NCBI RefSeq assembly: GCF_009720735.1
Contig: NZ_WNKU01000001.1
Span: 186,001 to 250,000 of the forward strand
Source of the DNA: Heliobacterium mobile
GTDB taxonomy: Bacteria > Bacillota > Desulfitobacteriia > Heliobacteriales > Heliobacteriaceae
Direction of reading: 5' to 3'
Length of the DNA: 64,000 nt
The translations under genes were made by a program, and so were the position numbers. Below the pieces are notes generated by a model. That model did not search any database. It was given only the letters and a program-made list of their open reading frames with translations, and was not told the origin of the DNA. Positions 18,017-26,911 of this stretch are shown here, in pieces (positions within the stretch are counted from its first letter, which is position 1; each line of letters starts with the position of its first letter).

Positions 18017-18982
18017 ATGCAATCCATGATTATCGCTTTTATCATTGCCGCTTCTATCGGTCTGATCACAGGCCCGTGGCTGATACCGGTATTGCGTCGG
18101 CTCAAGCTCGGCCAGAGCATTCGAGAAGAAGGACCGAAAGCTCACCAGAGCAAGGCCGGAACGCCGACGATGGGCGGAATTCTGTTTTTGATCGCTATCC
18201 CTATCGCTGCCCTCGTTACAGCCGGCCTAAACGGCATCGTCGGCGTTCTTCTGTTGGGGACGTTAGGCTTTGGACTTATCGGATTTCTTGACGATTTCAT
18301 TAAAGTGGTGAAAAAGCGAAACCTGGGTCTAAAAGCACGGGAAAAGTTCATCGCTCAGGTATTTGTAACGATTGTTTTGATTTACGCCATCGTCCACGGT
18401 CTAGACCGGGGAACAGCCATTTACATTCCCGGCTGGAACACCTGGTGGGACGCTGGATTTTTGTACTACATCCTCGCCTTTATCGTCGTTACGGGTACGA
18501 CGAACGCCGTAAACCTGGCCGACGGCCTTGACGGATTAGCCGCGGGAATGACCTTCTGGGTAGCTCTCGCTTTTGCTGTTCTTGCTTCCGCAGAAATTCA
18601 GCCGCTGACGGCGATTTTTGCAGCGGCCTTAGCAGGCGGTTGTATCGGTTTTTTGTTCTTCAACCGCCATCCTGCTCGTATGTTTATGGGAGATACAGGC
18701 TCACTGGCCCTAGGCGGTGCGATTGCCACGTTGGCGATGCTCACCCGCTCAGAGCTCATCCTGCCGGTTATGGGTGCTGTCTTTGTCGCCGAAACCCTCT
18801 CGGTCATCTTACAAGTGGCTTCTTTTAAAATGACCGGGAAACGGATCTTTCGCATGAGCCCTCTCCATCACCACTTTGAACTGGGCGGTTGGCGAGAGGA
18901 AACGGTCGTTTACTCCTTCTGGGCAGCTCAACTGGTGGCTGCTTCGATCGGTACTATGTTAGCCTTCAATATTCGTTTCTAA
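18017..18982 (+). CDS. mraY: Phospho-N-acetylmuramoyl-pentapeptide-transferase MraY
   Basis: Polytopic membrane enzyme of 321 residues that makes lipid I from UDP-MurNAc-pentapeptide and undecaprenyl phosphate. Conserved motifs: KAHQSKAGTPTMGGILF near 41, FLDDFIKV near 90, NAVNLADGLDGLAAG near 162 and the cytosolic SPLHHHFELGGW near 280. ATG start after AAAGGGGAAAGAG; close behind murF. Confidence 0.97.
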   Translation: MQSMIIAFIIAASIGLITGPWLIPVLRRLKLGQSIREEGPKAHQSKAGTPTMGGILFLIAIPIAALVTAGLNGIVGVLLLGTLGFGLIGFLDDFIKVVKKRNLGLKAREKFIAQVFVTIVLIYAIVHGLDRGTAIYIPGWNTWWDAGFLYYILAFIVVTGTTNAVNLADGLDGLAAGMTFWVALAFAVLASAEIQPLTAIFAAALAGGCIGFLFFNRHPARMFMGDTGSLALGGAIATLAMLTRSELILPVMGAVFVAETLSVILQVASFKMTGKRIFRMSPLHHHFELGGWREETVVYSFWAAQLVAASIGTMLAFNIRF

Positions 18983-19033
18983 AGACCCACGAGCTTGGAA
19001 CACCCGGAGTTTTTTAACGGAAAGTAGAAAGGG

Positions 19034-20410
19034 ATGACACTGTTGACGAATCGCTGGCAAGACGGACGCAAGGTTCTGGTGGTTGGAGCCGGCAAAAGCG
19101 GAATCGCTGCCGCAAGGACCTTAGCTCGCCTAGGTGCTGCCGTCACACTCTGTGATACAAAAGCAACATCGGATATAGCCTGCCGGGATGAATTAACTGG
19201 CGCAGGGGTAAAAGTCCACGGAGGCGGCTATCCTTCCATTACAGATGAAGGATTTCAAGAAGTCTTGATGAGCCCTGGTGTGCCCTTGACTGTTCCTCCG
19301 GCACTAGAGGCTGCAGAAAAGGGGATTCCCATCACCGGTGAATTGGAGATCGCCTATTTGCTTTCTCAGGCGCCCTTCATCGCCATCACCGGCACAAACG
19401 GCAAGACGACGACGACATCACTCATCGGGGCTATTTTAACCGAGGCTTGCTGGAATCCTTTCGTAGGAGGAAATATCGGTCAGCCTCTGGTGGAAGAGTC
19501 GCAGCACCTTTCCGCTGATCGTTGGGTCGTTGCCGAAGTATCTTCTTTTCAGTTGGAGACGACCGACAAGTTTCGTCCACGTGTCGCTATGATCTTGAAC
19601 ATCACGCCTGATCACCTGGATCGTCATGGTTCAATGGAAAATTATCGGGCCATCAAAGCTCGAATATTTATGAACCAACAAGCGAGCGACCTTACCGTTT
19701 TGAACGCAGACGATCCGCTGGTATCTTCGCTCGGCGAACAAAGCCAGGGGAAGGTTCTCTACTTCAGCCGTCAGCAAAAAGTAGATGCAGGTACCTATTG
19801 TCAAGACGGGATGATTTGGTATGCCGGTGAGGATGGACACCAACCCGTCCTGGCTATCGACGAACTGCAGATCAAGGGAAAACATAATGTCGAAAACGCA
19901 CTCGCCGCTCTGGCTGGAACGATTGGACTGGGTATCGATCCTGCCGTAGCCGCTAGAGCCGCCCGGAACTTCCAGCCGGTAGAACATCGCATGGAGCCAG
20001 TCGGTATGGTGAACGGCGTCGAATACATCAATGATTCCAAAGGTACGAACCCCGATGCTTCCATCAAAGCTATTGAGTCTTATGACAAACCGATTGTCCT
20101 CATTGCCGGAGGAAAAAACAAAGGCAGTGACTTCCGTGAGTTGGCCTCGCTCATCAAGGAACGGGTAAAGGCTGTTGTCCTGGTGGGCCAAGCAGCACCT
20201 ATCCTCGAAGAGGCGCTCCGTTCCAGCGGTTACGATCAGTTTACACGGGTTCAAACCTTTGCAGAGACCGTAGCGGAAGCGTCGAAGCTGGCCCAACCGG
20301 GCGATGTGGTCCTACTGAGCCCGGCCTGCGCGAGTTTGGATATGTTTCCGAACTATGAAGAGCGGGGAAGGGTATTTAAAGAATTAGTCCGTCAACTGCA
20401 AGCAGGTTAA
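19034..20410 (+). CDS. murD: UDP-MurNAc-L-alanine:D-glutamate ligase MurD
   Basis: 458-residue cytosolic ligase that adds D-glutamate. N-terminal Rossmann part (VVGAGKSGIAAARTLARLG), central ATP loop ITGTNGKTTTTSLIG near residue 117, and the YINDSKGTNPDA signature near residue 334. Length and motif order match the family. Follows mraY with a 51-base gap in which I see no promoter. Confidence 0.97.
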   Translation: MTLLTNRWQDGRKVLVVGAGKSGIAAARTLARLGAAVTLCDTKATSDIACRDELTGAGVKVHGGGYPSITDEGFQEVLMSPGVPLTVPPALEAAEKGIPITGELEIAYLLSQAPFIAITGTNGKTTTTSLIGAILTEACWNPFVGGNIGQPLVEESQHLSADRWVVAEVSSFQLETTDKFRPRVAMILNITPDHLDRHGSMENYRAIKARIFMNQQASDLTVLNADDPLVSSLGEQSQGKVLYFSRQQKVDAGTYCQDGMIWYAGEDGHQPVLAIDELQIKGKHNVENALAALAGTIGLGIDPAVAARAARNFQPVEHRMEPVGMVNGVEYINDSKGTNPDASIKAIESYDKPIVLIAGGKNKGSDFRELASLIKERVKAVVLVGQAAPILEEALRSSGYDQFTRVQTFAETVAEASKLAQPGDVVLLSPACASLDMFPNYEERGRVFKELVRQLQAG

Positions 20411-20483
20411 ACTTACCCATTTCCAGCCACGGCAATTAAATAGCCGGTGGCAATAGGATGAATGAGGTCGAGGGGGGAGGATC

Positions 20484-21581
20484 TTGCGACTCAAACCAAG
20501 AGCACCTGATTTCACCATTTTCTTGGCCGTCATTCTATTGTTGACCTTTGGAATCGTCATGGTCATGAGTGCCAGCTCGGTCAAGGCTGCCTACTATTAC
20601 AATGATCCCTTCTATTTCTTTAAGCGCCAGTTCATGTGGGCCCTCGTGGGGATCGCTGTGATGATCATAGCCATGCGTTTTGATTACCGGAAATTGGCTC
20701 GATTCAGCAAACCTTTTCTCTTGGTCAGTCTTTTCCTGTTGGTTGCTCTTTTCATTCCCGGTGTCGGTAAAAATATCATGGGCGCTACTCGTTGGCTAAA
20801 TCTCGGTCCGGGATCTTTTCAACCGTCCGAGTTAGTCAAGCTGGCCGGTGTGATCTATTTCGCCCACAACATATCGAAAGAGCCCCATAAGTTAGCCGAC
20901 TTTAAAAAGGGTCTGCTGCCCTACCTGGCCATCATGGGCATCATCGGCTTGTTGATCTTGGCTCAGCCAGACTTAGGGACAGCCATGGCTGTCTGTGGAA
21001 CCCTCTTTTTCATGCTCTATGTGGGAGGGGCAAAAAAACAACATATTCTTGGGCTGGGCGCCCTCGGTATCGTACTGATTGCTCTTGCGGCCATCTTGGA
21101 ACCGTACCGGATGCGTCGGATTACAGGCTTTATCGATCCTTGGGCCGACCCGGTCGGAACAGGCTTCCAAACGCTGCAATCCCTTTTTGCCCTTGGCTCG
21201 GGTGGGCTCTTCGGCGCCGGATTAGGGCAAAGTAAACAAAAGTACTTTTACCTGCCAGAGCAGCACACGGACTTTATTTTCGCTATCCTCGGTGAAGAGC
21301 TGGGCATGATCGGCGCCGTTTGTGTCATTTTGCTCTTTTTTGTCCTCGTCTGGCGCGGCATCCGGGTATCTGTAGCGTGCCCCGACGCTTTCGGCAGCAT
21401 CTTGGCCATGGGACTGACGGTGCAGGTAGCCTTGCAGGCTGTCATCAACATGGGCGTCGTCAGTGGATTGCTGCCGGTTACGGGGATAACACTTCCTTTC
21501 TTATCTTATGGTGGTTCGTCGCTGGTCTTCACATTGTCGGGGATCGGGCTGCTTTTGAGCATTTCTAGGTTCAATAGATGA
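20484..21581 (+). CDS. ftsW: SEDS glycosyltransferase FtsW/SpoVE
   Basis: 365-residue protein with about ten membrane segments, the peptidoglycan polymerase partner of the class B PBP. SEDS signatures: MGATRWLNLGPGSFQPSELVKLA near residues 99-121 with the catalytic-region Ser/Glu pair, LAQPDLGTA near 156, EQHTDFIFAILGEELG near 258 and GLLPVTGITLPFLSYGGSS near 329. TTG start after GGGGGGAGG. Only one SEDS gene is in the cluster, so FtsW and SpoVE roles are not separable here. Confidence 0.94.
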   Translation: MRLKPRAPDFTIFLAVILLLTFGIVMVMSASSVKAAYYYNDPFYFFKRQFMWALVGIAVMIIAMRFDYRKLARFSKPFLLVSLFLLVALFIPGVGKNIMGATRWLNLGPGSFQPSELVKLAGVIYFAHNISKEPHKLADFKKGLLPYLAIMGIIGLLILAQPDLGTAMAVCGTLFFMLYVGGAKKQHILGLGALGIVLIALAAILEPYRMRRITGFIDPWADPVGTGFQTLQSLFALGSGGLFGAGLGQSKQKYFYLPEQHTDFIFAILGEELGMIGAVCVILLFFVLVWRGIRVSVACPDAFGSILAMGLTVQVALQAVINMGVVSGLLPVTGITLPFLSYGGSSLVFTLSGIGLLLSISRFNR

Positions 21582-21622
21582 GACACCTAAGATACAGGGT
21601 TCTTACAGTTAGTGATACATTA

Positions 21623-21810
21623 TGGTAAATCGGGGTGTAATGACTCCGCTCGCTAAGGGCTTCACGGCTGTTCGCTCGGTTGCTCCGCGGGTGCGCCAAA
21701 CCTCTGGGCTTTTCTGCATGTTAACCCTGGCGCACTTATCCGCTTCACAACTCTCGCTCTCGACGCCGTTCCGCCCAAAACGCTCACTACGCCATTACAC
21801 CCCAGATTTT
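21623..21810. repeat. 188-bp dispersed repeat, copy 1
   Basis: Fills most of the 300-base gap between ftsW and murG. The element begins TGGTAAATCGGGGTGTAATG and ends with the near-inverse CATTACACCCCAGATTTT. A second inverted pair (GTGCGCCA...TGGCGCAC) lies inside. The reverse complement of 36612-36799 aligns over the full 188 bp without gaps and with 17 mismatches by my count. The reading frames across it have no support as genes. Confidence 0.9.
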
Positions 21811-21881
21811 ACTTCTGATAATGGATAGTCTTGTTTGTTAGAGTCTAGTAACTAAGTTATGGCTGAAAAGGGTGGCATAGC

Positions 21882-23021
21882 ATGGGCGGTCTGATACGGA
21901 AGAAGCGCAAATTTGTACTCACCGGCGGAGGGACAGGTGGACATATTTATCCGGCTCTGGCGATCGCCCGGGGACTACAGGAACGCTTCCCCGGTTGTTC
22001 GATTGAGTACATAGGAGGCAAACGGGGTCTTGAAAACACCATCGTTCCTCGCGAGGGATTTCCCTTAAAGACCGTTCATTGCCGTGGTTTGGAGCGGGGC
22101 CTGAGCCTGAAAAACCTGGCAGCCATCGGTGACACGGGACGGGGATTGTTGGAAGCACTGATCTTTTTGCGGCGCCTGAAACCAGACGCGGTGATTGGCA
22201 CCGGGGGTTTTGTCGCTTTTCCCGTAGTTATGGCTGCCACCTTGCTCGGCATCCCAGCGTTGATCCATGAGCAAAACGCCTACCCTGGTGTGACCAACCG
22301 CATCTTGGCCCCCCGGGTGGGCTCTGTTATGCTGACCTTTCCGGAAGCCCAAAAGCGTCTCAAGGCAAACGATGTCATTGTAACGGGCCTGCCTGTTCGG
22401 CCTAGCATTCTTTCGGCCTCGCGGGAAGAAGGAAGGAAGTTCTTTCAGATCCCGCCGGAAGCTCAGGTGCTGCTCGTCGTTGGAGGTAGCCGCGGCGCCA
22501 AGCGGTTGAATGAAGCCATGGCCCCATTAGCTCGAAATTTGGCCGGACAAGATCGTTACCAGGTCTTGCATGTGACTGGTGAAAGCAATTATGATGAGAC
22601 AAGGCTTCTCTATGAGGATGCTGGAATAGCTCTGGAGAAATGTGGCAATATTAAATTACTGCCATACTTGGACCGAATGGATTACGCCCTAGCTGCCAGC
22701 GACCTCTGTGTCGGTCGCGCCGGAGCGGCCTTTATCTCGGAAATCACCGCCAGAGGGTTGGCATCGATTTTAATCCCTTATCCCTATGCCGCTGAAAATC
22801 ATCAAGAGGCGAACGCCCGCAGTCTTGAATCTATCGGGGCAACAAAGGTGATTTTGGATCGAGAATTGACGAGTGAACAGCTTCAGGAGATGGTCTTTCA
22901 CTTGTTGAGCCATCGCCAGCAGGTAGAAGCGATGGCTCAAGCGGCTCGCAGCGCCGGCAGACCGGAAGCGTTGGCCCATATTTTATCTGAAATCGAACGG
23001 GTGATGAAGTCTCGGCATTGA
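21882..23021 (+). CDS. murG: UDP-GlcNAc:lipid I transferase MurG
   Basis: 379-residue membrane-associated GT28 enzyme that forms lipid II. The N-terminal glycine loop LTGGGTGGHIYPALAIA (residues 12-28), GTGGFVAFPVVMAA near 107, VGGSRGAKRLNEA near 200 and SRAG-type sugar-nucleotide region VGRAGAAFISEITARG near 276 match the family. It is separated from ftsW by the dispersed repeat, so it may depend on a promoter I cannot place or on read-through. Confidence 0.96.
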   Translation: MGGLIRKKRKFVLTGGGTGGHIYPALAIARGLQERFPGCSIEYIGGKRGLENTIVPREGFPLKTVHCRGLERGLSLKNLAAIGDTGRGLLEALIFLRRLKPDAVIGTGGFVAFPVVMAATLLGIPALIHEQNAYPGVTNRILAPRVGSVMLTFPEAQKRLKANDVIVTGLPVRPSILSASREEGRKFFQIPPEAQVLLVVGGSRGAKRLNEAMAPLARNLAGQDRYQVLHVTGESNYDETRLLYEDAGIALEKCGNIKLLPYLDRMDYALAASDLCVGRAGAAFISEITARGLASILIPYPYAAENHQEANARSLESIGATKVILDRELTSEQLQEMVFHLLSHRQQVEAMAQAARSAGRPEALAHILSEIERVMKSRH

Positions 23022-23068
23022 TACCGGGACTTCTTATTCCCGACCTGTTAAGACAAGCTCAGGAGCAC

Positions 23069-23104
23069 GTTGGGACACTATGCATACTATGTAGCAGTCC
23101 CAAC
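23069..23104. repeat. Inverted repeat between murG and murC
   Basis: GTTGGGAC (23069-23076) and GTCCCAAC (23097-23104) enclose 20 bases that contain the palindrome TATGCATA. No T-run follows; role unknown. Confidence 0.5.
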
Positions 23105-23166
23105 CGGGCATCGGATGCAGTAAGAGTCGAAAACAGTACTTCCCGGGAAAGGAGTTGACAGTTTCG

Positions 23167-24567
23167 GTGTTAGCAAAGGGAACATGGGTGCACTTTATCG
23201 GCATTGGCGGAACCGGAATGAGCGGTCTGGCCAAGGTGATGCTTGAGCAGGGGTATAAAGTCAGCGGATCCGATTTGGCCGATACGGCGGTTACCCGGCG
23301 TTTGACCGCTCAAGGGGCGATGGTCTACACCGGTCATCAAGAAGAAAATTTGGATCAAGGCGTTAAGGTGGTCGTCGTCTCGACGGCTGTCCGGGAGAAC
23401 AATCCGGAACTATGCCTGGCAAAAAAACGGGGTTTAGTCGTCCTGCACAGGGCTGATTTGCTGGCTCAGTTGATGAATTTGAAAAAAGGCATCGCTGTCG
23501 CTGGAGCCCATGGAAAAACGACGACCAGTGCCATGATCGGATTGATGTTGGAACAAAACGATCTCGATCCAGCCATTCTCGTTGGCGGCGAGATCCGGGA
23601 GATCGACGGAAATGCTAAGTGGGGCAAGGGAGAATACATGGCTGCCGAAGCCGATGAGAGTGACGGATCCTTTTTAAAACTCTCTCCTTGGATGGCTGTG
23701 ATCACCAACATTGAAGATGACCACCTGGATCACTACGAATCGATCGATGCGATCATCAAAGCTTTTTATTCTTTTACAGAGCGGGTCTCCAAAGAAGGCT
23801 TCCTGGTATTATGTAATGATGATCCTCGTCTTCGAGAGATGGCCCGTGCAAAACTAGGGCCAACAGTGGTTACTTACGGAGTAAAAGAACCGGCCGATTA
23901 CCGGGCCGAAAACCTCTCTTTAACCCCGGAGGGTTCCGAAGCGGATATTTACCGGGGTGAAACTTTGTTGGGACGTCTGCGCCTGGCCGTTCCGGGGGAA
24001 CACAACATCAGCAATGCTTTAGCCGCTTTCGTTTGTGCTGACTTGATCGGCCTGCCTGCGGAGGGCGCCTTAGCTGCACTTGCCCGCTTTAATGGCGCTG
24101 GCCGCCGGTTCCAACTGACCGGAATCGTAAACGATATTTCCATTGTCGACGACTATGCCCACCATCCTACCGAGGTAAAGGCTACCTTGGCTGCGGCCCG
24201 TCAGAGAGAACCGAAACGATTGATTGCGATTTTCCAACCACACCGGTTTACACGTACACGTGATCAGTATCAAGAGTTTGGCAAATCCTTTGATGAGGCT
24301 GATTTGGTTATCATCAATGAAATCTACCCCGCCGGTGAACCTGCCATTCCGGGCGTATCGGCTAGATTGATTGTGGACGCCTTTGAAAGCCATTGTGGAA
24401 AAAAAGCGCTCTATTTTGCAGAAAGAGAAGAAATCATAAACTTCCTTCTGGATAAAGCGAACCCCGGCGATCTGGCGATCACCATGGGCGCCGGGAACAT
24501 ATGGACAGTAGGGACGGAGCTTTTGTCCAGATTGAAAGAAAAAACAATTCTGACAAATAATTTCTAA
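23167..24567 (+). CDS. murC: UDP-MurNAc:L-alanine ligase MurC
   Basis: 466-residue ligase that adds the first L-alanine of the stem peptide. Rossmann loop HFIGIGGTGMSGLAKV (residues 8-23), ATP loop VAGAHGKTTTSAMIG near 113, EADESDGSF near 166 and DDYAHHPTEVKA near 324 are all family signatures. GTG 23167 is 12 bases after GGAG; the TTG at 23155 touches the ribosome site and is less likely. Confidence 0.95.
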   Translation: MLAKGTWVHFIGIGGTGMSGLAKVMLEQGYKVSGSDLADTAVTRRLTAQGAMVYTGHQEENLDQGVKVVVVSTAVRENNPELCLAKKRGLVVLHRADLLAQLMNLKKGIAVAGAHGKTTTSAMIGLMLEQNDLDPAILVGGEIREIDGNAKWGKGEYMAAEADESDGSFLKLSPWMAVITNIEDDHLDHYESIDAIIKAFYSFTERVSKEGFLVLCNDDPRLREMARAKLGPTVVTYGVKEPADYRAENLSLTPEGSEADIYRGETLLGRLRLAVPGEHNISNALAAFVCADLIGLPAEGALAALARFNGAGRRFQLTGIVNDISIVDDYAHHPTEVKATLAAARQREPKRLIAIFQPHRFTRTRDQYQEFGKSFDEADLVIINEIYPAGEPAIPGVSARLIVDAFESHCGKKALYFAEREEIINFLLDKANPGDLAITMGAGNIWTVGTELLSRLKEKTILTNNF

Positions 24568-24589
24568 CGAAAATGGCAGGTGGGGAACG

Positions 24590-25552
24590 ATGGGGGACAT
24601 AGGGAGTTTTTCCGACAGAGTCAACCGAATCACCAGCGGTTTTCGGGGCAAGTGGAAAGTCAATGAGCCCATGTCTCTCCATACTACCTGGCGCATCGGC
24701 GGACCGGCCGATCTGTTTACTGTACCTGCTGATGAAGAAGATGCGGCTCTTTTGATCGGTAACTGCAATCAAAACCATGTCCCCTGGACGGTCGTCGGGC
24801 TGGGATCAAACCTGCTTGTTGCTGACAAAGGCATTCGCGGTGTTGTCATTCATCTTGGGAAAGAATTTAGCCAGCGAACTCAAGAGGGGAACCAAGTCAT
24901 CGTTGGGGCTGGGTGCTCTCTGCCTGGTCTCGCTCGTTTTGCCGCCCGGCAAGGGCTGCAAGGTCTCGCTTTTGCTGTCGGCATTCCCGCATCGGTCGGC
25001 GGAGCCGTCATCATGAATGCAGGCGCTCACGGCGGTTCCATCAGCGATGTGCTGCGATGGGTCGATATCCTGGATGCGCAAGGCTGCAAGAGGCGCTTAA
25101 CTCGGGAAGAGATGAACTTCAGTTATCGTCATTCACGGCTGCAGCAAGAAAAAGCCTTGGTGCTTCGCGCTTGTATGGATCTCCATCCCGGCACGACCGG
25201 AGAAATGGAAGCGTTCATGGATACGATTCTAGCCAAGCGAAAAGCTACTCAACCCCTGGAGTGGCCTAACGCAGGCAGCGTCTTTTTAAATCCGCCGGCT
25301 GATTCGGCTGGCAGACTGATTGAAAAAGCAGGTATGAAGGGCTTTGCGATCGGCGGAGCGCAAGTATCGCCGAAGCATGCGAACTTCATCATCAATACCG
25401 GTGAGGCTACGGCAAAAGACGTATTGGCATTGATCGAAGCCGTTAAAGAAAAAGTGCGGGTCACCTGCGGAATTGAACTGAACTCAGAAGTACGTGTCAT
25501 CGGTGAATCAGGGGGGCAGGTTGATGATAGGGGAACCAAGGATTCGCATTAA
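24590..25552 (+). CDS. murB: UDP-N-acetylenolpyruvoylglucosamine reductase MurB
   Basis: 320-residue FAD enzyme that reduces enolpyruvyl-UDP-GlcNAc to UDP-MurNAc. FAD-binding segment LGLGSNLLVADKGIRG type (VVGLGSNLLVADKG near 66), IPASVGGAVIMNAGAHGG near 134, and YRHSRLQ near 180; the catalytic Ser is in PNAGSVFLNP near 225. Type II murB lacking the insert is suggested by length. It overlaps murA by 29 bases. Confidence 0.96.
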   Translation: MGDIGSFSDRVNRITSGFRGKWKVNEPMSLHTTWRIGGPADLFTVPADEEDAALLIGNCNQNHVPWTVVGLGSNLLVADKGIRGVVIHLGKEFSQRTQEGNQVIVGAGCSLPGLARFAARQGLQGLAFAVGIPASVGGAVIMNAGAHGGSISDVLRWVDILDAQGCKRRLTREEMNFSYRHSRLQQEKALVLRACMDLHPGTTGEMEAFMDTILAKRKATQPLEWPNAGSVFLNPPADSAGRLIEKAGMKGFAIGGAQVSPKHANFIINTGEATAKDVLALIEAVKEKVRVTCGIELNSEVRVIGESGGQVDDRGTKDSH

Positions 25553-26786
25553 GGGGGGAATCCCTCTCACCGGAACAGTACGGATCAGCGGTGCAAAAAA
25601 TGCCGTACTGCCCATTTTGGCAGCTTCTTTAATGTCTTCAGGCTGCTGTCGGATCAAAGATGTACCGCAATTGACCGACGTCGATGTGATGTTGGAACTG
25701 TTGTCAGTTCTCGGAGCGAAAGTCCAGTGGGAAGGGGAGCGCTTAAGCATCGACGCGTCAAAAGCGGATACGGTGGAAATATCGGCCGATTTGATGCGTC
25801 GCATGCGCGCTTCCAATCTTGTATTGGGACCACTGCTTACCCGTTTTCGCAAGGTTCGTCTCTTCCACCCCGGAGGCTGTTCGATTGGCAGCCGGCCCAT
25901 GGAACTGCATCTGCGCGGACTGCAGAAGATGGGTGCTCGCTACGTAGAAAAGCACGGTTACTTCGAGGTAGAGACCGATCACTTGGAAGGTACTGAAATC
26001 CATCTTGATTTTCCCAGTGTTGGAGCGACGGAAAACTTGATCATGGCTGCTTGCTTGGCTAAGGGAACCACGGTGATCCGAAATGCGGCCAAAGAGCCGG
26101 AAATTGTGGACCTGCAAAACTTCCTTAACTCCATGGGCGCCAGAGTGCGTGGTGCCGGTTTGGATATCATCCGCATCGACGGCGTCGAGAAATTAGGTGG
26201 ATGTTCCCATCAAGTGATTCCAGACCGCATTGAGGCGGGCACTTTTATGGTCGCCGCAGCCATCACTGACGGAGATATCACTTTGACCAACGTGATTCCT
26301 GAACACCTAGAACCGATCACGGCAAAGCTGCGGGAGACTGGCGCAACCGTGGAGGAAGAGGGAGACACGATCCGAGTAGTGGCGGCAAAAACCAGCCAAT
26401 CGGTAGACATCAAAACGATGCCCTATCCCGGATTTCCGACGGATATGCAGCCTCAGATGATGGCGCTCATGGCTGTCAGTGAGGGAACGAGCGTCATCTC
26501 TGAATCTATCTTCGAGAATCGATTTAAGCATGTTGACGAATTGCGGCGCATGGGTGCCAATATTCGTCAAGAAGGACGGCTCAGCATCGTCAAAGGGGTT
26601 CCCCGTTTGAGCGGTGCTGTTGTGGAATGTACCGATCTTCGAGCAGGAGCCGCCTTAATCCTAGCAGGACTCTCCGCTGAAAACGGTACAACCGTCGAAA
26701 AAATCTACCACATCGATCGAGGCTATGAGAATTTGGCTCAGAAGATGGCTTCCTTAGGGGCCAACATTATCCGAGAAGAATCATAA
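25524..26786 (+). CDS. murA: UDP-GlcNAc 1-carboxyvinyltransferase MurA
   Basis: 420-residue enzyme of the first committed peptidoglycan step, adding enolpyruvate from PEP. KNAVLPILAASL near residue 22 holds the catalytic Lys; HPGGCSIGSRPMELH near 115 holds the active-site Cys that fosfomycin alkylates. ATG 25524 follows GGGGGGCAGG; it starts within the murB end. A terminator ends this transcript right after the gene. Confidence 0.96.
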   Translation: MIGEPRIRIKGGIPLTGTVRISGAKNAVLPILAASLMSSGCCRIKDVPQLTDVDVMLELLSVLGAKVQWEGERLSIDASKADTVEISADLMRRMRASNLVLGPLLTRFRKVRLFHPGGCSIGSRPMELHLRGLQKMGARYVEKHGYFEVETDHLEGTEIHLDFPSVGATENLIMAACLAKGTTVIRNAAKEPEIVDLQNFLNSMGARVRGAGLDIIRIDGVEKLGGCSHQVIPDRIEAGTFMVAAAITDGDITLTNVIPEHLEPITAKLRETGATVEEEGDTIRVVAAKTSQSVDIKTMPYPGFPTDMQPQMMALMAVSEGTSVISESIFENRFKHVDELRRMGANIRQEGRLSIVKGVPRLSGAVVECTDLRAGAALILAGLSAENGTTVEKIYHIDRGYENLAQKMASLGANIIREES

Positions 26787-26794
26787 GGGGATAG

Positions 26795-26823
26795 AGCCCT
26801 GTGTGAAAACTCGGGGCTTTTTT
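26795..26823 (+). terminator. Terminator after murA
   Basis: AGCCC with GGGCT around a 14-base loop, followed by TTTTTT. Ends the mur transcript. Confidence 0.8.
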
Positions 26824-26844
26824 ACATTTTAGGCCTATAGACCT

Positions 26845-26873
26845 TTTACAGTTGAATAAATATTTGCTATAAT
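26845..26873 (+). promoter_or_regulatory. Sigma-A promoter for ftsQ
   Basis: TTTACA (26845-26850), exactly 17 bp, TATAAT (26868-26873). One of the best promoters in the window; start of transcription near 26880, 30 bases before the ATG. Confidence 0.8.
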
Positions 26874-26911
26874 AAACATATGGCAGTTTTTCCCACGAAG
26901 GGGGCTGAATA

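Noticed and set aside
21622-21828. 68-residue frame across repeat copy 1 and a matching frame (36483-36695, minus) across copy 2
   Set aside because: They follow the dispersed repeat, have no ribosome site and the resemblance to each other is explained by the shared DNA.
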